This document shows positions 53,327 through 63,408 of a stretch of 64,000 nt of DNA, piece by piece. The position numbers and the translations under genes are program-made. This DNA comes from Myxococcus xanthus (GTDB lineage: Bacteria; Myxococcota; Myxococcia; Myxococcales; Myxococcaceae), in assembly GCF_013116825.1 (NCBI RefSeq), contig NZ_JABFNS010000010.1, forward strand, positions 30,931 to 94,930, given 5' to 3'. The stretch's first letter is position 1. Every line of letters starts with the position of its first letter. Below the pieces are notes generated by a model. It was not told where the DNA came from, ran no database searches, and worked only from the letters and a program-made list of their open reading frames with translations.

Positions 53327-55120
53327 ATGCAGACCCCTCCCGTCTCACGCGGCGCGATGTGGCGAGCGCTGGGCTACTTGCGGCCCTACCGTCGCACCAT
53401 CGTCTTCATCCTGCTCCTCGTCCTGACCTCCGCGAGCCTGAGCGCCCTGGAGCCCCTGGTCCTCAAGAGCATCTTCGACCAGCTGGGCAGCGAGGACGCC
53501 ACGAAGCCGGTGCTGATGGGCGTGGGCCTGCTGGTGCTCATGGGGCTCGCGCGGGAAGGGCTGGGCGCCGCGTCCAACTGGCTCACCTGGCGCACCCGCA
53601 TCCAGGTGCACTTCGCCCTCAACGAGGCCACCGTGTCGCGGCTGCACCGGCTGCCGCTGAGCTTTCACCGGCAGGAGGGCGTGGGCGCGCTGATGACGCG
53701 GATGGACCGCGGGCTCCAGGGCTTCGTGGGCGCCATCACCGAGCTCACCTTCAACGTCATCCCCGCGGCGGTGTACCTGTGCATCGCGGTGGGCGTCATG
53801 CTCCAGCTCGACTGGCGCCTGGCATTGCTGGCCCTGGCCTTCGCGCCGCTCCCGGTGCTCATCGCCCGGCGCGCCGCGCCCGTGCAGGCCCGGCGCGAGG
53901 AGTCGCTGCTGGAGCGGTGGACGCAAATCTACGCCCGCTTCAACGAGGTGCTCTCCGGCATCATCACCGTGAAGAGCTTCGCCATGGAGGAGCGGGAGAA
54001 GCAGCGCTTCCTGCATGGCGTGCGTGACGCCAATACCGTCGTCACCCGGGGTGTGGCGTTCGACTCGGCGGTGACGGCGGGGCAGAACACCACCGTGCTC
54101 GTCGCGCGAGTGGCGTCCATCTGCATGGGCGGCCTCCTGGTGATGAAGGGGCAGCTCACCGTCGGTACCCTGGTGGCCTTCCTGGGCTACATCGGCGGGC
54201 TCTTCGGCCCCGTGCAGGGGCTCAGCGGCGTGTACAAGACGCTGCGGACGGCCTCGGTGTCCATCCGGCAGGTGTTCTCCATCCTCGACGCGCAGGACTC
54301 GCTGGGCGACGCGCCGGACGCGCACGAAATCACGCACATGCGTGGTGACGTGACGTTCGAGGATGTCCACTTCGCCTATCCCTCCGGCGCGGGCCGGCCG
54401 CTCATCAACGGCATCTCCCTGGACGTCCGGCGTGGGGAGACGGTGGCCCTGGTGGGGCCCAGCGGCGCGGGCAAGACGACGCTGATGAGCCTGCTGTGCC
54501 GCTTCTATGACCCGGACCAGGGCGTCGTGCGCGTTGACGGAAGCGACATCCGGACGCTCAAGCAGTTGTCGCTGCGGCGCAACATCGGCGTGGTGCTCCA
54601 GGACGCGCTGCTCTTCAACGAGAGCGTGCGGGGGAACATCGCCTATGGGCGTCCCCAGGCCACGGACGCGGAAATCGAGGCCGCCGCGCGCGCGGCCCAC
54701 GCGCATGAGTTCATCCTGGGACTTCCTCAGGGCTACGACACGCTGGTGGGGGAGCGCGGCAACCGGTTGTCCGCGGGCGAGCGGCAGCGCATCGCCATTG
54801 CCCGCTCGCTCCTGACAGACCCGCCCATCCTCATCCTCGACGAACCCACCAGCGCGCTCGACGCGGAGAGCGAGGCCCTGGTGCAGGACGCACTGGGCGA
54901 GCTGATGAAGGGCCGCACCACCTTCGCCATCGCGCACCGGCTCTCCACGGTGGTGAACGCGGACCGCATCCTGGTGCTCAAGGACGGCCGCATCATCGAG
55001 GAGGGCTCGCACGCGGAGTTGATGCGCCGTGACGGCTACTACGCGTCGCTGGTGCGCAAGCAGACGCGCGGCCTGCTCCCGGAGTTGCCCCCTTCGCCCC
55101 TAACGCCCGTGGCCGCGTAG
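53327..55120 (+). CDS. ABC transporter, fused membrane and ATPase domains (MsbA-like half transporter)
   Basis: 597 residues. Six transmembrane helices are in residues 20-320. The ATPase domain has Walker A GPSGAGKT (near 377), signature LSAGERQR (a variant of LSGGQ), Walker B ILILDEPTSALD and H-loop AIAHRLST. It works as a homodimer exporting a lipid-linked or amphiphilic product; in this cluster a glycolipid is plausible. The ATG has no strong SD. It lies 95 bp downstream of the Gfo/Idh gene. Confidence 0.95.
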   Translation: MQTPPVSRGAMWRALGYLRPYRRTIVFILLLVLTSASLSALEPLVLKSIFDQLGSEDATKPVLMGVGLLVLMGLAREGLGAASNWLTWRTRIQVHFALNEATVSRLHRLPLSFHRQEGVGALMTRMDRGLQGFVGAITELTFNVIPAAVYLCIAVGVMLQLDWRLALLALAFAPLPVLIARRAAPVQARREESLLERWTQIYARFNEVLSGIITVKSFAMEEREKQRFLHGVRDANTVVTRGVAFDSAVTAGQNTTVLVARVASICMGGLLVMKGQLTVGTLVAFLGYIGGLFGPVQGLSGVYKTLRTASVSIRQVFSILDAQDSLGDAPDAHEITHMRGDVTFEDVHFAYPSGAGRPLINGISLDVRRGETVALVGPSGAGKTTLMSLLCRFYDPDQGVVRVDGSDIRTLKQLSLRRNIGVVLQDALLFNESVRGNIAYGRPQATDAEIEAAARAAHAHEFILGLPQGYDTLVGERGNRLSAGERQRIAIARSLLTDPPILILDEPTSALDAESEALVQDALGELMKGRTTFAIAHRLSTVVNADRILVLKDGRIIEEGSHAELMRRDGYYASLVRKQTRGLLPELPPSPLTPVAA

Positions 55121-55325
55121 GGCTCGTCGCCTCGGCGGCCCTCGTGCGGCCGTGAGGGGGCCGCTCCCCTGGGCGCCAGCTCGGATGATGCTGGGGCGCG
55201 TGCAGGCGCCTGACCGGGATGAACGTCGGTAGCAGATGGCTAGCACCAACAGGTGCGGTGGCTACCTTCATCAATGCATGGCGGTGGTGATGAACATCGA
55301 CTGCCTGCGTGCGCCGGGGGGCGAC

Positions 55326-56447
55326 ATGAGGCAAAGACAGATTCTCATCACGGGCGGCGCGGGCTTCATTGGCTCGCATCTGGCGGACGCGCTCCTGGCG
55401 CGCGGCCACCGCGTGAGGGTCCTGGATGCGCTGGTGCCCCAGGTCCACGGTGATGCGCGGCGACGCCCGGAGTACCTGTCCACCGACGTGGAGCTGGTGG
55501 TGGGCGACGTGCGTGACGGGGACGTGGTCCGCCAGTCCCTGGCGGGCGTTGACGCCGTCTACCACTTCGCCGCGGCGGTGGGCGTGGGCCAGAGCATGTA
55601 CGAGGTGGCCCACTACACGGCGGTGAACAACCTGGGCACCTCCGTGTTGATGGAGGCGCTCATCGAACGCCCGATTGAGCGGCTGGTCGTGGCCTCCAGC
55701 ATGAGTGTCTACGGGGAGGGACTGTCGCGCGCGCCAGATGGCCGGCGCGTCCCCGGCGGGCAAAGGCCCCTGGAGCAGCTGGCGGATGGGAAGTGGGAGC
55801 TGGAAGGCCCCGGAGGCGAAGCCCTCACGCCCGTGCCGACGCCGGAGTCCAAGCCGCCGGAGCTCTCCTCCGTATATGCGCTGTCGAAGTTCGACCAGGA
55901 GCGGCTGTGTCTCATCCTGGGCCGCGCCTACGGCATCCCCACCGTGGCGCTGCGCTTCTTCAACGTCTACGGGCCCCGGCAGGCGCTCTCCAATCCCTAT
56001 ACCGGCGTGCTCGCCATCTTCGGCGCGCGTTTGCTCAATGGAAGTCCGCCGCTCGTCTTCGAGGATGGCCTGCAGCAGCGGGACTTCGTCAACGTGCGTG
56101 ACGTAGCGAACGCCTGCGCGCTGGCGCTCGACGCGGGGGGGGCGGACTCGCACGTCATCAACGTGGGAAGTGGACAGTCCATCACCGTGAAGGACGTGGC
56201 CCTGGCGCTCGCGGAGGTGATGGGCCGCCCCGGCCTCCGCCCCGCGGTGACGGGTCGCTATCGCATGGGCGACATCCGTCACTGCTTCGCGGACATCTCC
56301 CTGGCGCGTGACCTGCTGGGTTACGTCCCCCAGGTCTCCTTCCACGACGGGCTCACGGAACTGTCGTCGTGGTTCGAAGACCAGGTGGCGACGGACCGCG
56401 TGGCGGAGGCGCGCGCGGAACTCGATGCGCGAGGGCTGACCGTATGA
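55326..56447 (+). CDS. NAD-dependent sugar epimerase/dehydratase (first of two)
   Basis: 373 residues. The N-terminus RQRQILITGGAGFIGSHLAD is the extended SDR motif. The catalytic region has SSMSVYGEG and VYALSKFDQE (YxxxK). It interconverts nucleotide-activated sugars. The start was chosen to give the family N-terminus; in-frame ATGs at 55278 and 55290 are possible. The stop overlaps the next epimerase as ATGA. Confidence 0.92.
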   Translation: MRQRQILITGGAGFIGSHLADALLARGHRVRVLDALVPQVHGDARRRPEYLSTDVELVVGDVRDGDVVRQSLAGVDAVYHFAAAVGVGQSMYEVAHYTAVNNLGTSVLMEALIERPIERLVVASSMSVYGEGLSRAPDGRRVPGGQRPLEQLADGKWELEGPGGEALTPVPTPESKPPELSSVYALSKFDQERLCLILGRAYGIPTVALRFFNVYGPRQALSNPYTGVLAIFGARLLNGSPPLVFEDGLQQRDFVNVRDVANACALALDAGGADSHVINVGSGQSITVKDVALALAEVMGRPGLRPAVTGRYRMGDIRHCFADISLARDLLGYVPQVSFHDGLTELSSWFEDQVATDRVAEARAELDARGLTV

Positions 56448-57544
56448 GCGCGGCGGAACCTTGGGAGGTGGAAGGGGGCAGGACGGTCATCTTCGGCGGG
56501 GCCGGCTTCATCGGCTCCAACCTGGCGGACCACTACCTGTCCACGGGGCGGACCGTGCGCGTCGTCGACAACCTGACGCGCCCCGGCGTGGTGCACAACC
56601 TGCGTTGGCTCCAGGCCCGGCATGGCGCCCGGCTGGAGGTGATGACGGCGGATGTACGGGACGCCTTTGCGGTGAAGCAGGCCGTCATCGGCGCCAGCCA
56701 TGTCTTCCACTTCGCGGCCCAGGTGGCGGTCACCACGAGCCTGGAGGTGCCCGTCACCGACTTCGAGGTCAACGCGGGCGGCACCCTGAACGTGCTGGAG
56801 GCGCTGCGTGCCATGGAGCGGCCCGCCTCGCTCGTCTTCACCTCCACCAACAAGGTCTACGGCGGCATGCCGGGCGTGGAGCTCGTCCAGAAGCCCAGCC
56901 GCTACGAGCCTCGGGACGCGGGCCTGCGCGGTCACGGCGTGGGGGAGTCCTGCCCGCTGGACTTCGAGAGCCCCTATGGCTGCTCCAAGGGCGCGGCGGA
57001 CCAGTACGTGCTCGACTACGCGCGAGCCTACGGGTTGAGGACGGTGGTGTTCCGGATGAGTTGTATCTACGGCCCCCGGCAGTTCGGCACCGAGGACCAG
57101 GGCTGGGTGGCGCACTTCCTCTTGCGCATGCTCGAAGGCCGGCCCCTCACGCTCTACGGGGATGGCAAGCAGGTGCGGGACATCCTCGACGTGGGCGACC
57201 TGGTGCGCGCGCTCAGCCTGGCGCAGCAGTACATCGGACGGCTCAAGGGGCAGGCCTTCAACATCGGCGGCGGCCCGTCGCGGACGGTGAGCCTGCTGGA
57301 GTTGCTGGGCCTCATCTCGCAGCGCACCGGCCTGAGTCCCGCGCTCCAGTTCGAGGATTGGCGGACGGGGGACCAGCGCTACTACGTCTCCGACACCCGC
57401 AAGTTCCAGGCCGCCACGGGGTGGGCGCCCCAGGTGGGAATCGCCGAGGGCGTGGACCGGCTCCACGACTGGCTGCGGACCCTGATGCTCGAGCGGCCGG
57501 TGGCGTCCCGGCAGGGAGGGGCGCGTGAAGTCTACGCAGGCTAG
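56444..57544 (+). CDS. NAD-dependent sugar epimerase (second, CDP-paratose/tyvelose epimerase-like)
   Basis: 366 residues. GGAGFIGSNLAD binds NAD; SPYGCSKGAADQ is the YxxxK segment. The layout resembles CDP-paratose 2-epimerase-type proteins that end with a GP[RQ]xFG region (IYGPRQFGTEDQGW). The 3' end overlaps the GT4 gene by 20 nt. Substrate unknown. Confidence 0.9.
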   Translation: MSAAEPWEVEGGRTVIFGGAGFIGSNLADHYLSTGRTVRVVDNLTRPGVVHNLRWLQARHGARLEVMTADVRDAFAVKQAVIGASHVFHFAAQVAVTTSLEVPVTDFEVNAGGTLNVLEALRAMERPASLVFTSTNKVYGGMPGVELVQKPSRYEPRDAGLRGHGVGESCPLDFESPYGCSKGAADQYVLDYARAYGLRTVVFRMSCIYGPRQFGTEDQGWVAHFLLRMLEGRPLTLYGDGKQVRDILDVGDLVRALSLAQQYIGRLKGQAFNIGGGPSRTVSLLELLGLISQRTGLSPALQFEDWRTGDQRYYVSDTRKFQAATGWAPQVGIAEGVDRLHDWLRTLMLERPVASRQGGAREVYAG

Positions 57545-58670
57545 AGGGCGCACGGTCCGCCGCGTGTTGATGACCACCGACACGGTGGGGGGCGTGTGGA
57601 CCTACGCGCTGGAGCTCTGCCGGGCCTTCGCCGACGCGGGCGTCCAGGTGGAGCTGGCGACCCTGGGCGAGCCCGTGACGGTGCCGCAGGCGGATGAAGC
57701 CGCGGCCGTCCCGGGGCTGCGCCTCCATGAGAGCACCTATCGCCTGGAGTGGATGGACGCGCCCTGGGAGGACGTGCGCGCGTCCGGGGAATGGCTGCTG
57801 GCGCTGGAGGCTGCGTTGGCGCCCGACGTCATCCACCTCAATGGCTATGCCCATGGCGCGCTGCCCTGGCGGGCGCCTTCGGTGGTGGTGGCCCACTCGT
57901 GTGTCCTGTCCTGGTGGGAGGCGGTCCTTCGGGAGCCCGCGCCAGCGCGATATGCGCGCTACCGGCGGGAGGTCCAGCGCGGCCTGCGCGCCGTGGACCG
58001 CGTGGTGGCGCCCAGCGCGGCGATGCTCGGCGCGCTCGAACGGCACTATGGACCGCTGTTGCCGCCCACCTGCGTCATCCCGAACGCGCGCCGGGCCGAC
58101 TCCTTCACCGCGGCGCCCAAGGAGCTGTTCGTCCTCGCGGCGGGCCGCTTGTGGGACGAGGCCAAGAACCTGTCGGCGCTGGAGGCGGTGGCGCCCCGGC
58201 TGGCCTGCCCCGTGCGCGTGGCGGGCGAGCTGCGACATCCGGGGAGCGGGAAGGTGGCACGGGCACGGAGCACCGAGCCGCTGGGCCCCCTCTCGCCGGA
58301 AGCACTCGCGGCCTGGATGGCTCGCGCCGCCATCTACGCCATGCCGGTGCGCTACGAGCCCTTTGGCCTGTCCGCGCTGGAAGCCGCGCTCTCTGGCTGT
58401 GCCCTGGTGCTGGGCGACATCCCCAGCCTCCGAGAGGTGTGGGCGGACGCGGCGGTGTTCGTTCACCCGGAGGACCTGGATGGGCTGACCCGCGCGCTGC
58501 GAGGACTCCTCGAGGACGGGGCCCATCGGGAGCGCATGGCCGCGAAAGCGCGTGCCCGCGCGCTGACCTGGACCCCACGCCGCATGGCGGAGGACTACCT
58601 GCGGCTCTACGCGACGCTCCGGGCGTGGCGGGGCCATCACCCCGCCGGGCTCGCGCTGGGCGCGCCTTGA
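57525..58670 (+). CDS. GT4-family glycosyltransferase
   Basis: 381 residues. The first Rossmann half starts TTDTVGGVWTYALELCRAFA; the second has the nucleotide-sugar motif RYEPFGLSALEAALSGCALV with the GT4 E-x7-E. It adds a sugar from a nucleotide donor. The GTG start has GGGAGGGG upstream and overlaps the preceding gene by 20 nt. Confidence 0.93.
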   Translation: MKSTQARGRTVRRVLMTTDTVGGVWTYALELCRAFADAGVQVELATLGEPVTVPQADEAAAVPGLRLHESTYRLEWMDAPWEDVRASGEWLLALEAALAPDVIHLNGYAHGALPWRAPSVVVAHSCVLSWWEAVLREPAPARYARYRREVQRGLRAVDRVVAPSAAMLGALERHYGPLLPPTCVIPNARRADSFTAAPKELFVLAAGRLWDEAKNLSALEAVAPRLACPVRVAGELRHPGSGKVARARSTEPLGPLSPEALAAWMARAAIYAMPVRYEPFGLSALEAALSGCALVLGDIPSLREVWADAAVFVHPEDLDGLTRALRGLLEDGAHRERMAAKARARALTWTPRRMAEDYLRLYATLRAWRGHHPAGLALGAP

Positions 58671-58690
58671 GGATGGAAGGGCCACCGCGC

Positions 58691-59830
58691 ATGCGCATCG
58701 TCTTCTTCTGTCACTCGCTCCTGTCGGACTGGAACCACGGCAACGCGCACTTCCTCCGCGGCGTGGTGACGGAGCTGGCCCTGCGCGGCCACGACGTCCG
58801 CGTCTTCGAGCCCGAGGAGGCCTGGAGCCTGCGCAACCTCCTGCAGGAGCCAGAGGGCCCGGCGATGCTGGAGGAGGTGCGACGCGTCTACCCGCATGTG
58901 CGGCCCGAGCGATACGACCTGGCGGCGCTGGACCTGGACCGGGCCCTGGAAGGGGCACAGCTCGTCCTCGTCCACGAGTGGAACCCGCCAGCGCTGGTGC
59001 GTCGCCTGGGCGAGCGTCGCCAGGTGAGCGACGCCTTCCGCCTGCTCTTCCATGACACGCACCACCGGGGCGTGAGCGCCCGGGAGGAGATGGCCCGCTA
59101 CGAGCTGGCCCACTACGACGGCGTGCTCGCCTTTGGCGGCGCCCTCCGGCGGCTCTACCAGGAGCAGGGCTGGGCTCGGCGCGCGTGGACGTGGCACGAG
59201 GCCGCGGACACGCGTGTATTCCACCCACGGCCCGAGGTGTCCCCGGAAGACGACGTCGTCTGGATTGGCAACTGGGGTGACGAGGAGCGCACCGCGGAGC
59301 TGCATGAGTTCCTGCTCGGCCCGGCACAAACGCTGGGCTTGAAGGCGCGGGTGCACGGGGTGCGTTACCCGGACGCGGCGCGAGCGGCGCTGGCGCGCGC
59401 GGGCATCACCTACGCGGGGTGGCTGACCAACCACCGGGTGCCCGAGGCCTTCGCCAGGGCGCGCGTGACGGTCCACGTTCCCCGGCGGCCCTACGCCACG
59501 TCCCTGCCGGGCATCCCCACCATCCGCCCGTTCGAGGCGCTCGCCTGTGGCATTCCGCTGGTGAGCGCGCCGTGGCGCGACGTGGAAGGTCTCTTCACGC
59601 CGGGGAGGGACTACCTGGTCGCGGACACCGGCGCGCGGATGTGTGGCCACCTGCGAGCGCTGCTGGCGGACGCGGACCTGCGCCGGGCGCTCGCCGAGCA
59701 GGGGCGCCGCACGGTGCTGGCCCGCCACACGTGCGCGCACCGGGTGGACGAATTGCTGCGCATCCACGCGTCTCTGGTGCCCCAGGCCACGCAGGCGTGG
59801 GCGTTGTCACGGGGGAGGGTCACCGCATGA
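58691..59830 (+). CDS. CgeB-like glycosyltransferase 1
   Basis: 379 residues. N-terminus MRIVFFCHSLLSDWNHGNAH and the C-terminal IRPFEALACGIPLVSAPW (E-x7 region) are typical of CgeB/spore-maturation-type GT4-fold transferases. It is one of three tandem paralogues. ATG 58691 has GGAAGGG 9 nt upstream; ATG 58673 is the alternative. It overlaps the next gene by ATGA. Confidence 0.88.
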   Translation: MRIVFFCHSLLSDWNHGNAHFLRGVVTELALRGHDVRVFEPEEAWSLRNLLQEPEGPAMLEEVRRVYPHVRPERYDLAALDLDRALEGAQLVLVHEWNPPALVRRLGERRQVSDAFRLLFHDTHHRGVSAREEMARYELAHYDGVLAFGGALRRLYQEQGWARRAWTWHEAADTRVFHPRPEVSPEDDVVWIGNWGDEERTAELHEFLLGPAQTLGLKARVHGVRYPDAARAALARAGITYAGWLTNHRVPEAFARARVTVHVPRRPYATSLPGIPTIRPFEALACGIPLVSAPWRDVEGLFTPGRDYLVADTGARMCGHLRALLADADLRRALAEQGRRTVLARHTCAHRVDELLRIHASLVPQATQAWALSRGRVTA

Positions 59831-60942
59831 GCAGGGGTCTTCGCATCGCATTCTTCGGTTCCAGCCTCGTCTCGGCCTACTGGAACGGCGCGGCCACCTA
59901 CTACCGCGGCCTCATCCGCGCGCTGCATGCGCGAGGGCACCGGGTGACCTTCTACGAACCGGACGCCTTCGGGCGGCAGCAGCACCGCGACATGGCGGAC
60001 CCGGACTGGGCGCGCGTGGTCGTCTACACCGAGCAGGGAACGGCCGACGTGGAGCGGTGCCTGGAGGAGGCGCGCCACGCGGACGTGGTGGTGAAGGCCA
60101 GCGGCGTGGGCGTGTTCGATGCGCTGCTGGAGGCCCGGGTGCTCGACCTGACGCGCCCCGGCACCCAGGTCGTGTTCTGGGACGTGGACGCGCCCGCCAC
60201 GCTGGAGCGGCTGGCGCATCATCCGGATGACCCGTTCCGCGCGCTCGTGCCCCGGTATGACCACGTCTTCACCTACGGCGGGGGCGAGCCGGTGGTGTCC
60301 GCCTACCGGGCGCTGGGCGCGCGCCAGTGCGTCCCCATCTACAACGCGCTGGACCCCTCCACGCATCACCCTGCGCCGGTGGAGGCCCGCTTCACGGGGG
60401 ACCTGGCCTTCCTGGGCAACCGGCTGCCGGACCGTGAAGCCCGCGTGGAGGACTTCTTCCTGAAGGCCGCGGAGCACGTGCCCGGCGCGCGCTTCCTGCT
60501 GGGGGGCAGCGGCTGGGAGGCGCGCCCCTTGCCCTCCAACGTGACGCGCCTGGGGCACGTCTACACGCACGAACACAATGCGCTGAACTGTTCGGCGCGC
60601 GCGGTGCTCAACATCCACCGCGACAGCATGGCGCGCTTCGGCTTCTCCCCCGCCACGCGTGTCTTCGAGGCGGCCGGCGCGGGGGCATGCCTCATCACCG
60701 ATGCCTTCCTGGGCGTGGAGCTCTTCCTGGAGCCAGGACGCGAGGTGCTCGTGGCCCGCTCCGGGGAGGAGGTGGCCGAGCACGTCCGCCGGCTGACGGA
60801 CGCGGAGGCCCGGCGCATCGGCCAGGCCGCGCTCCGGCGCGTGCTGGCCGGACACACGTACACGCACCGCGTCTCCCAGGTGGAGGCGGCCCTGGGGCTT
60901 CGGAATGGGTCCGCCACCACGACGCGGGAGTGCGTCGCATGA
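59827..60942 (+). CDS. CgeB-like glycosyltransferase 2
   Basis: 371 residues. N-terminus LRIAFFGSSLVSAYWNGAAT and ATRVFEAAGAGACLITDAF near the C-terminus define the same family as its two neighbours. Conserved TRPGTQVVFWDVDAPATL suggests a donor-binding loop. The start overlaps the previous stop as ATGA. Confidence 0.9.
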   Translation: MSRGLRIAFFGSSLVSAYWNGAATYYRGLIRALHARGHRVTFYEPDAFGRQQHRDMADPDWARVVVYTEQGTADVERCLEEARHADVVVKASGVGVFDALLEARVLDLTRPGTQVVFWDVDAPATLERLAHHPDDPFRALVPRYDHVFTYGGGEPVVSAYRALGARQCVPIYNALDPSTHHPAPVEARFTGDLAFLGNRLPDREARVEDFFLKAAEHVPGARFLLGGSGWEARPLPSNVTRLGHVYTHEHNALNCSARAVLNIHRDSMARFGFSPATRVFEAAGAGACLITDAFLGVELFLEPGREVLVARSGEEVAEHVRRLTDAEARRIGQAALRRVLAGHTYTHRVSQVEAALGLRNGSATTTRECVA

Positions 60943-60961
60943 GGAAGGGGAGGGCGCGCGA

Positions 60962-62029
60962 ATGAAGGTCGTCATCCTCGGGCTGTCCATCACCTCCAGT
61001 TGGGGCAACGGCCATGCGACCACCTATCGCGGGCTGGTGCGTGGGCTGGTGCGGCGCGGGCACGACGTGTGGTTCCTCGAACGGGACGTCCCCTGGTACG
61101 CCGCCAACCGGGACCTGCCAAACCCGCCGCACGGTCGCACCGAGCTGTACGCCAGCCTGGACGACCTGGCCGAGCGCTTCACGACACACGTGCGTGAGGC
61201 GGACCTGGTCATGGTGGGCTCCTACGTCCCGCAGGGCGTGGAGGCAGGCGCGTGGGTGCAGCGGACCGCGCGGGGCGTGACCGCCTTCTATGACATCGAC
61301 ACGCCGGTGACACTCGCGCGGCTGGCGCGAGGAGCCTGCGAGTACCTGCGGCCGGAGCTGGTGCCGGGCTACCAGCTCTACCTGTCCTTCACGGGCGGCC
61401 CCACGCTGGAGCGCATCGAACGGGAGCTGGGTTCCCCCGCCGCGCGGCCGCTCTACTGCAGTTGTGACCCGGAGCTGCACGTCCCCGCGCCATGCGAGCC
61501 GCGCTGGGAGCTGGGCTACCTGGGGACCTACAGCGAGGACCGGCAGCCGGTGCTGGAGCGGCTGATGCTGGACGCCGCGCGGACGTGGCCCGAGGGGCGC
61601 TTCGCCGTGGCGGGCCCCCAGTATCCCGAAGGACTCCGCTGGCCGGCGAACGTCACGCGCGTGGAGCACCTGGCGCCCCCGGAGCACCCGGCCTTCTACA
61701 ACGCCCAGCGCTACACCCTGAACGTCACCCGCGCGGACATGGTGCGGGCGGGCCATTCGCCCAGCGTGCGCCTCTTCGAGGCCGCCGCTTGCGGCGTGCC
61801 CATCATCAGTGACGCCTGGGCGGGGCTGGAGACCTTCTTCGAGCCGGGGAGGGAGCTCTTCGTCACGCGCTCCGGCGCGGAGACCTTGCGCTACCTCCGG
61901 GAAGTCCCCGAGCGGGAACGTCAGGCCCTGGGGCTGCGCGCGCGGCGGCGCGTGCTGGCGGAGCACACCGCGGAGCACCGGGCGCGGACGTTGGAGGACT
62001 ACGTCCTGGAGGCGGAGCGAGGGGGCTAG
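60962..62029 (+). CDS. CgeB-like glycosyltransferase 3
   Basis: 355 residues. N-terminus MKVVILGLSITSSWGNGHAT and VRLFEAAACGVPIISDAW match paralogues 1 and 2; VTAFYDIDTPVTLARL parallels the WDVDAP loop of paralogue 2. GGGAGGG precedes the ATG. It ends 23 bp before UDP-glucose dehydrogenase. Confidence 0.9.
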   Translation: MKVVILGLSITSSWGNGHATTYRGLVRGLVRRGHDVWFLERDVPWYAANRDLPNPPHGRTELYASLDDLAERFTTHVREADLVMVGSYVPQGVEAGAWVQRTARGVTAFYDIDTPVTLARLARGACEYLRPELVPGYQLYLSFTGGPTLERIERELGSPAARPLYCSCDPELHVPAPCEPRWELGYLGTYSEDRQPVLERLMLDAARTWPEGRFAVAGPQYPEGLRWPANVTRVEHLAPPEHPAFYNAQRYTLNVTRADMVRAGHSPSVRLFEAAACGVPIISDAWAGLETFFEPGRELFVTRSGAETLRYLREVPERERQALGLRARRRVLAEHTAEHRARTLEDYVLEAERGG

Positions 62030-62052
62030 CGAAGTCTGGGAGAGACAGCACC

Positions 62053-63351
62053 ATGCGGATCGCCATCATCGGAACGGGGTATGTGGGGCTCGTTGCGGGG
62101 ACTTGCTTCGCGGAGTCAGGGCATGACGTCACCTGCGTGGACCTGGACGCGCGGAAGATGGAGGCGCTGCGGCGCGGGGAGCTTCCGCTCTACGAGCCAG
62201 GGCTGGAGGAACTGGTCCGGCGCAACGTCGCCGCACAGCGCCTCCGCTTCACCGAACACCTGCCGGAGGCGGTGTCGCCGGCGCAGGTGGTGTTCATCGC
62301 CGTGGGCACGCCCCAGTCGGAGCGGGGAGACGCCGACCTCCAGCATGTGCTCGTCGCCGCGGAACAGATTGGCCGGTCCCTGCGCCACTACACCGTCATC
62401 GTGAACAAGAGCACCGTCCCCGTCGGGACGTCGGACCGGGTGCGGTCCGCGGTGGCGCGCACCACCGACGTGGCCTTCGACGTCGTGTCCAACCCGGAGT
62501 TCCTCAAGGAAGGCGCCGCGCTGGACGACTTCCTCAAACCGGACCGGGTCGTCATCGGCACCACGTCCGAGCGGGCCCGGAAGCTGATGGGCGACCTCTA
62601 TGCCCCCTTCGTGCGGACGGAGAACCCCGTCCTCTTCATGGACCCCCACTCCGCGGAGCTCACCAAGTACGCGGCCAACGCCATGCTGGCCACGCGCATC
62701 TCGTTCATGAATGACATGGCCCTGCTGTGCGAGCGCGTGGGCGCCAACGTGGACCTGGTGCGCAAGGGCATGGGCGCGGACCGCCGCATCGGCTATGCGT
62801 TCCTCTACCCGGGCATCGGCTATGGCGGCAGCTGCTTTCCCAAGGACGTGCGGGCGTTGATGTCCACCGCGCGTGAAGTGGGCCTGGAGCTGGACCTGTT
62901 GCGGGCCGTGGAGTCCACCAACACACGGCAGAAGCGCTGTCTGCTCGGCAAGGCGTTGAAGCTCTACGGCAGCCTCGCTGACCACACCTTCGCCGTGTGG
63001 GGCCTGGCCTTCAAGCCGAAGACGGATGACATGCGGGAGGCGCCCTCCGTGGAGCTCATCGAAGGGTTGCTCGGCAAGGGCGCGCGCGTGCAATGCCATG
63101 ACCCGGTGGCCAGCCCCGTGGCCCGGCAGTACTTCGGTGACCGGGTGGCGTACGCGCCCACCTGCTACGAGGCCGCCGAGGGCGCGGATGGCATCTTCCT
63201 CGTCACGGAATGGAACGAGTTTCGCCGCCCGGACCTCAAGCGGCTCCGGGCATTGATGCGCCGCCCCATCATCTTCGACGGGCGCAACGTGCTCGACCCT
63301 CGGCTCGCCCGGAGCGAGGGCTTCACCTACATCGGCATCGGGCGCGACTGA
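62053..63351 (+). CDS. ugd: UDP-glucose 6-dehydrogenase
   Basis: 432 residues. N-terminal NAD motif IIGTGYVGLVAGTCFAESGH; catalytic Cys261 in GYGGSCFPKDVRAL; C-terminal UDP-binding domain with WGLAFKPKTDDMREAPS. It oxidises UDP-glucose twice to UDP-glucuronate, supplying a donor for the adjacent glycosyltransferases or the epimerases. SD GGGAGA precedes the ATG. Confidence 0.96.
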   Translation: MRIAIIGTGYVGLVAGTCFAESGHDVTCVDLDARKMEALRRGELPLYEPGLEELVRRNVAAQRLRFTEHLPEAVSPAQVVFIAVGTPQSERGDADLQHVLVAAEQIGRSLRHYTVIVNKSTVPVGTSDRVRSAVARTTDVAFDVVSNPEFLKEGAALDDFLKPDRVVIGTTSERARKLMGDLYAPFVRTENPVLFMDPHSAELTKYAANAMLATRISFMNDMALLCERVGANVDLVRKGMGADRRIGYAFLYPGIGYGGSCFPKDVRALMSTAREVGLELDLLRAVESTNTRQKRCLLGKALKLYGSLADHTFAVWGLAFKPKTDDMREAPSVELIEGLLGKGARVQCHDPVASPVARQYFGDRVAYAPTCYEAAEGADGIFLVTEWNEFRRPDLKRLRALMRRPIIFDGRNVLDPRLARSEGFTYIGIGRD

Positions 63352-63408
63352 CGCACGGCTCCAAGTGGCTATGGCGGGCCTGGGGTGCTATCCCCACGCA
63401 TCGCCCCG

